Source: Sipunculus nudus
Lineage: Eukaryota; Annelida; Sipuncula; Golfingiida; Sipunculidae
Length of the DNA: 64,000 nt
Direction of reading: 5' to 3'
NCBI GenBank assembly: GCA_026874595.1
Contig: CM049315.1
Coordinates: forward strand, 12,150,664 to 12,214,663
A program made the translations under genes and the position numbers. Position 1 is the first letter of the stretch. Every line of letters starts with the position of its first letter. The notes beneath the pieces were generated by a model. It had not been told where the DNA came from, did no database searches, and saw only the letters and a list, made by a program, of their open reading frames with translations. Shown here in pieces: positions 61,471 through 64,000 of the stretch.

Positions 61471-62215
61471 TTAGCGAACATGTGTGCTTATGCGATGGAG
61501 CAGCATTGTCCGTCCATCGTCAGCCGTCTGCCATCTGCCGTCCAGGGCTGGCTTTCCGCTGTTCATGACTGTAAGTCAGAAACCATCGGAGCTAGCAGCT
61601 CCAAATTACATGTAAGAATTAGTCACATGTGAAACTTTGTGCCCTGGAGCTTATTAATGGGTATCTGTATTAATTTAGATTTATAGAGAAAAAGCTTAGA
61701 AACCTTTAAAAACCTTCTTCTCTGAAACTGTCCAGCCAAATTGTCCAATATTTCACAGTAATTATCCCTGGAACAATCTCTCTCAAGTTTGTTCGAATGG
61801 TTCCAGTTTGGAGATTTTTGGCTGAGTTACAGGAGGTTGAACTTAGTCATCTGTCCAAAAAGCACACTAAAATTAAAATTTCAGAAATGGCTAGAGCTAT
61901 AATCACCAAATTTTATACCAATGTTTGTCACATATGTCATATCTGATATTGAGGTATTGGTGGCGCCACCTACATTGATGTGTTTTTTACAAGCGAAAAT
62001 GTAATTTTAAACTCTTCTAGCTTATACACTGATTTATGATGAAACTGTTAAGCTGATTGGTTTAAACTTTACAAGAATTATTCTATGGTAGGGTTCTGTC
62101 AGTTTTATAAGAATAGATTGGGTAATACAGTTTTATAAAACATTGTAGCCAATTGAAAAAGGCTTTCTGTATTTGAAAACAGATTTGACAACATGCTGAG
62201 TTTCAGCAGCCAAGT
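61471..62215 (+). mobile_element. Element family D, plus-oriented, left part
   Basis: Starts TTTTTAGCGAACATGTG, then GCTTATGCGATGGAGCAGC and GTCCGTCC-type sequence. It is the inverted counterpart of 25385 down to about 23940: shared segments include ATTAGTCACATGTGAAACTT, TTAATGGGTATCTGTATTAA, the 'CAAATTGTCCAATATTTCACAG' block and AGAATAGATTGGGTAA. A perfect GGTGGCGCCACC lies at 61959-61970, in the same place as 24899-24910 in the other copy. The right part of this element is at 63487-63660, after inserted DNA. Confidence 0.7.
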
Positions 62216-62286
62216 CAAGAGGTCACTCAGTACAAACAGGTGGGGTCCAGACATCACCATGGCAACTGACCTGGCTGGGGGGGGGT

Positions 62287-62349
62287 GTCTAGACAATGTG
62301 TCTAGACGTCTAGACACAGCGTCTAGACATCTAGACACAATGTTTAGAT
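62287..62349. repeat. TCTAGACA palindrome cluster
   Basis: Six to seven TCTAGAC/GTCTAGA palindromes in 63 bp. The whole block is also an imperfect inverted repeat: two 29-nt arms (about 62287-62315 and 62321-62349) match at about 25 positions when one is complemented. It follows a nine- to ten-G run at about 62277-62285. Confidence 0.85.
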
Positions 62350-62439
62350 GCAGAATTCCCAGATTATTGGAACTATATCTTTCAACTGTTTGAAAAAACT
62401 TGGTTTGCATTTTAAGCGAATTGGGTCTATAATCAAGTC

Positions 62440-63481
62440 ACATGTGAACTGCTGCGCCCTCATTTTTTGTTGACCTCTGACCTTTCCTCGCTGCCCAGCA
62501 TCCATTTGTGCGTCTGTTTCCACACATAAACCCGCATATCTCGGGAACCGTTTGACCAATCAGGCTAAAAATTTTGCACAAATGTAGCCCTTTGATAGCT
62601 TTATAACATACACTAAAAATGGTGGCCCAAACCTACAACCATTTTTGCACAGCGTCCATCTGTTCATCTGCCTTGAGATAATATCACTCATATCTCAGCA
62701 GTGGTTTGACTTATCCACCTAAAATTTTGCAGGTTTATACATCCTGGACAGCTTTCTCGATTTTATGACAGGTGGCGCCACCTACACTCACATTCACTCT
62801 GCTGACATCCAAGCTCATATCTCAGGAACTGTTAGACCGATTTGGCCTAAATTTTGCATGTGTATAGATCTCACATAGCTCTTCATCATAGGCAAAACTG
62901 GTGGTGCCACCTGCAACCATTAATACACAGCATCCATCTGTTATCTGCCTTGGGATAATATCACTCATATCTCAGCAGTGGTTTGACTTATCCACCTGAA
63001 ATTTTGCAGGTTCATACATCCTGGACAGCCTTCTTGATTTTATGACAGTTGGCGCCACCTACATTCATGTTTACTCTGCAAACATCCAAGCTCATATCCG
63101 GGAAACCGTTTGACCGATTGGGCCAAAATTTTGCTTGTGTATAGATCTGACATAGCTCTTCATCATTAGCAAAACTGGTGGCTCCACCTGCACCCATTAA
63201 TGCACGGCACCAATCTGTTCATCTGCCTTGGGATAAAATCACTCATATTTCAGCAGTGGTTTGACTTATCCACCTGAAATTTTGCAGGTTTATACATCCT
63301 GGACAGGTTTCTCGATTTTATGACAGGTGCGCCACCTACATTCACGTTTACGCTGCAGACATCCATGCTAATATGCAACACAACTCACTATTCCCCTTGC
63401 CACTTAATCAATGCCTCACTTCACCTGTCCCACTCTGATTTTTGTGGATACACAGTCGCTTGTCGACTACCCATATTCTAG
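62440..63481 (+). mobile_element. Non-autonomous Helitron-like element, copy 2
   Basis: Same family as 49925-50818. Its 3' end has hairpin AGTCG-CTTGT-CGACT at 63454-63468, then nine bases and CTAG at 63478-63481, followed by T. Similarity to copy 1 stops after that end. Module joints at about 62621 (decayed), 62771 (perfect GGTGGCGCCACC), 62899 (GGTGGTGCCACC), 63049 (TTGGCGCCACC), 63177 (GGTGGCTCCACC) and about 63325 (decayed) alternate at about 150 and 128 bp. No coding gene; the minus-strand frame 63012-63197 resembles one at 50017-50295 only because both lie in the same repeat. The 5' boundary is approximate. Confidence 0.7.
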
Positions 63482-63486
63482 TTTTA

Positions 63487-63660
63487 AAATGTCCTAGTCT
63501 GAAACTTGCAGGTTCGAAATGTCCATTTTGCTGAAATCATAATGACTAAGGTAGATATGCAGGACTTGAAAGGATCAATATTAAATTTTAAAAATAAACC
63601 TCCATTCATACTCCCAAACATTGCACAGGTTCGCATTAGGCCTGTAGGCCTTGTTCATGG
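63487..63660 (+). mobile_element. Element family D, right end after Helitron insertion
   Basis: TTTTAAAATGTCCTAGTCT, AATCATAATGACTAAGGTAG, then the end GCACAGGTTCGCATTAGGCCT. It is the complement of 23497-23665. Together with 61471-62215 it rebuilds the outline of one D element interrupted by the Helitron copy and other DNA. Confidence 0.7.
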
Positions 63661-64000
63661 TCACAGAGGTAAAATGGGGTGTGACATTGACCCATCTCAA
63701 ATTTCATATGTATTCACAACTTTTTTCAAAACATTCCCATGTTAGGCAGGGGACATAGTAGATCTGATCCACAGATCAACTAACTTTTCTCTTGTTAGAG
63801 ATTATTGTACCTGTACACAGGTTTTATTGATCCTAACTCAGGAGAAGCATTTGTTTTTACACAGCTGTGGATGTTGATGGTGTCTGATCATGTGACATAT
63901 AACAGAACTTTGCAATAGAATCTATTTTAGATATTACTACATACCAGCTGTACTGCAAGGGATGAGGCTGATATCAATTTTATTAAATTAAATTCACCTC
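63661..64000. other. Intronic, nothing recognised
   Basis: Unique sequence to the window edge; no exon seen. Confidence 0.45.

Overview
The window is eukaryotic nuclear DNA, AT-rich, intron-rich and dominated by repeats. The best guess is a mollusc, probably a bivalve. The coding sequence is animal: an SH3RF/POSH-type RING exon and an FHIP1 (FAM160A) gene. The repeats also fit: elements with complementary ends, GTCC/GGAC microsatellites beside those ends and internal tandem repeats, as known from bivalve pearl/HINE elements. No prokaryotic operon, CRISPR array or viral gene was seen. The species cannot be named from the sequence alone.

Layout. 1-5.7 kb: a plain stretch, then a 4 kb array of a 32-bp minisatellite with higher-order structure. 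5.7-37 kb: mostly non-coding, probably largely the first coding intron of the minus-strand SH3RF gene. It holds a possible orphan exon at 6.1 kb, a complex non-repetitive block at 7-8 kb that may be regulatory, four repeat-rich mobile elements (12.0-13.2, 18.7-19.7, 23.5-25.4, 28.9-29.8 kb), two full MITE-like copies (26.8 and 29.9 kb), a near-perfect 74-nt hairpin (31.25 kb) and several TA tracts. 37.0-37.3 kb: the SH3RF first coding exon on the minus strand. 40.0-40.9 kb: the most CpG-rich non-repetitive stretch, lying between the two divergent genes and a candidate shared promoter. 41-51 kb: non-coding with a SINE-like relic, a 31-bp minisatellite, element fragments and a Helitron-type element with a 3' hairpin and CTAG end. 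51.6-56.2 kb: four FHIP1 exons on the plus strand. 56.2-64 kb: apparently a long FHIP1 intron full of repeats, including a second Helitron copy nested in another element.

The two recognised genes are head to head. SH3RF proteins are RING/SH3 ubiquitin ligases and scaffolds of JNK signalling. FHIP1 proteins link the FTS-Hook complex to dynein cargo on early endosomes. Nothing in the sequence shows that they act together beyond a possible shared control region.

The most unusual signals are three. (1) A perfect 12-bp palindrome, GGTGGCGCCACC, recurs in at least four otherwise different repeat families; in the Helitron copies it marks the joints between alternating modules of about 150 and 128 bp. 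(2) A 60-nt in-frame acidic exon appears to be placed inside the conserved FHIP1 core. (3) The 32-bp satellite carries a 160-bp, five-unit higher-order repeat inside a duplicated block.
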